A DNA stretch of 7,264 nt from Holophagaceae bacterium (GTDB taxonomy: Bacteria; Acidobacteriota; Holophagae; Holophagales; Holophagaceae): the NCBI GenBank assembly GCA_003158505.1, contig PMJK01000057.1:257-7520 (forward strand). Direction: 5' to 3'. Under the pieces are notes generated by a model. It made no database searches, was not told the origin of the DNA, and saw nothing but the letters and a program-made list of their open reading frames with translations. A program made the translations under genes and the position numbers. Shown one piece after another: positions 6,474 through 7,264 of this stretch (positions are counted from its first letter, which is position 1; every line of letters begins with the position of its first letter).

Positions 6474-6998
6474 TCAGTCCCAGGTCAGCGGCAGTCTTGG
6501 CTGCAAAGGGGCCTTCGGTAACACACCTTCCAGGCGGAGAAGGAACTCCTTCATGTCCAGCCCACCCCCATAGCCGACCAGAGATCCATCCGATCCCATC
6601 ACGCGGTGGCAGGGGATGAGAATGGCGATGGGGTTGGCGCCGTTGGCACGGGCCGCTGCGCGGATGCACTTCTCGTCTCCTAGACGGCGCGCCAATTCCA
6701 AATAGGAGATAGCTTGTCCATAGGGGATCTTCTGGAGTTCCTTCCAGACCCGGCTCTGGAAGTCAGTGCCTTCGACATGCATGGGGATATTGAAATCCCG
6801 AAGGTTGCCTGAAAAGTAGGCCTCCAGTTGGCGCTTCAGATAGGGGAGGCTCTTCGGGGTCCGAGTGTCGGGAGGGAGCAGAGAAGCCCCATGAAGCCGA
6901 ATGAGTTGAACCAGCTTCCCCTCGGCATTGAAGGCTGCACCCAAATCCCCGAAGGGCGCGGCTATCGGATGGAAGGCACCAGGCATGGGACCAAGCAT
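6474..6998 (-). CDS. ogt: O6-alkylguanine-DNA alkyltransferase (Ogt/MGMT), copy 2
   Basis: A second complete alkyltransferase of 174 residues, with the same suicide repair chemistry as copy 1. The acceptor is C130 in LIPCHRVMG, the arginine finger is R113, the hinge is N122 (RANGANP) and the tyrosine is Y99 (ISYLELA). GYGGGLDMKEFLLRLEG completes the domain, and a proline-rich tail of about 14 residues follows. The C-terminal domain is clearly close to copy 1, and nucleotide similarity is visible around the PCHR codons, whereas the N-terminal domains differ much more. This suggests an old duplication. The ATG at 6996-6998 has no strong ribosome site; an ATG four codons inside (6984-6986) is an alternative. 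It lies 57 bp downstream of the degenerate third copy and 58 bp upstream of the AlkA fusion, all on one strand. Confidence 0.95.
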   Translation of the reverse strand: MLGPMPGAFHPIAAPFGDLGAAFNAEGKLVQLIRLHGASLLPPDTRTPKSLPYLKRQLEAYFSGNLRDFNIPMHVEGTDFQSRVWKELQKIPYGQAISYLELARRLGDEKCIRAAARANGANPIAILIPCHRVMGSDGSLVGYGGGLDMKEFLLRLEGVLPKAPLQPRLPLTWD

Positions 6999-7055
6999 GT
7001 CAGAATCGCGGCTTTTTGGGGGTTATCAGCCTGTCAAAGGATCCGATAGGGAGGC

Positions 7056-7264
7056 CTAGGGTTTGCGCCAGCCCCGACCTGATTCAAGATCCCGCAACGC
7101 CTTCGGTAAGGGCCCTTCCCCCGGCAGGAGCACCCGATGGGCCGGGATGAGCAGGGCGATGGGATTGGCCACACAGCCCATCACCACCACATCCTCTTCA
7201 AGCCCAAGCCCAGCGGCCAGGTCAGAAGGCCGACGGACGTGGCCATAGGGGATGCCGCACACCA
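7056..7264 (-). CDS. Degenerate MGMT-fold protein lacking the acceptor cysteine, 5' end cut by window
   Basis: Sixty-eight codons of an open frame run from the window edge to a TAG at 7056-7058. GIPYGHVR, DLAAGLG and VANPIALLIPAHRV align with the core of the two alkyltransferases in the window, so the fold is MGMT-like. Compared with them, the acceptor Cys is Ala (PAHR), the arginine finger is Asp with a nearby two-residue deletion, and the DNA-flipping Tyr is Pro. The GYxGG segment is missing, which shortens the end. No alkyl transfer is possible. Alkyltransferase-like (ATL) proteins also replace the Cys, usually with Trp, but keep the Arg and Tyr, so this is not a typical ATL. The frame is uninterrupted and its codon use resembles its neighbours, so it may be a functional divergent protein rather than a decaying pseudogene. 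The N-terminal part is not visible. It is likely the first gene seen of the repair operon. Confidence 0.8.
   Translation of the reverse strand, partial: VCGIPYGHVRRPSDLAAGLGLEEDVVVMGCVANPIALLIPAHRVLLPGEGPLPKALRDLESGRGWRKP

Noticed and set aside
4737..6649. A 14-bp word, GGCGCCGTTGGCAC, occurs at 4737-4750, 4791-4804 and 6636-6649.
   Set aside because: It encodes the conserved ANGA stretches of the two alkyltransferases in the same frame; coding conservation explains it.
7005..7020. AAAAAGCCGCG (minus strand) upstream of ogt copy 2 as an Ada-box-like operator.
   Set aside because: The match to the E. coli Ada box is poor and there is no second copy upstream of the AlkA fusion.
7032..7037. 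TTGACA on the minus strand between the degenerate MGMT gene and ogt copy 2, a perfect -35 box.
   Set aside because: No credible -10 box lies 16-18 bp downstream; kept only as a possible weak promoter.

Overview
The window comes from a GC-rich Gram-negative bacterium, shown by the lipid A gene lpxA next to fabZ. Gene packing is very tight, with ATGA and GTGA stop/start overlaps and almost no intergenic DNA. The mix of genes and the protein style would fit an acidobacterium of the Geothrix/Holophaga type. That is an impression only, because there is no rRNA or other marker here.

Left part (1-3148, all minus strand, read right to left): a GAF plus HD-GYP signalling protein is followed after about 50 bp by fabZ. 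The fabZ stop overlaps the lpxA start, and lpxA overlaps the first codons of a P-loop GTPase that leaves the window at base 1. FabZ makes the acyl chains for lipids and LpxA commits acyl-ACP to lipid A, so these two form an envelope unit. The HD-GYP protein, a probable cyclic-di-nucleotide phosphodiesterase, may share their transcript.

Middle (about 3147-4675, plus strand): a TrmA/RlmD-family RNA 5-methyluridine methyltransferase with an Fe-S cluster motif is translationally coupled (GTGA) to speD, the S-adenosylmethionine decarboxylase of spermidine synthesis. Both use SAM. The methyltransferase and the HD-GYP gene diverge from essentially the same point, so each promoter should lie inside the other gene. 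The methyltransferase has no convincing ATG, GTG or TTG start where its conserved sequence begins.

Right part (4665-7264, minus strand, read right to left): an alkylation-repair cluster. It holds a degenerate MGMT-fold protein that has lost its acceptor cysteine (cut by the window edge), a full O6-alkylguanine-DNA alkyltransferase, an AraC-HTH/AlkA fusion glycosylase, and a second full alkyltransferase coupled to the fusion by GTGA. Three MGMT-fold genes flank a regulator-glycosylase fusion that lacks the Ada methyl-sensing zinc domain. This is the most unusual part of the window.

No RNA genes, insertion sequences, CRISPR arrays or convincing terminators were found. No stretch over 300 bp lacks a gene.
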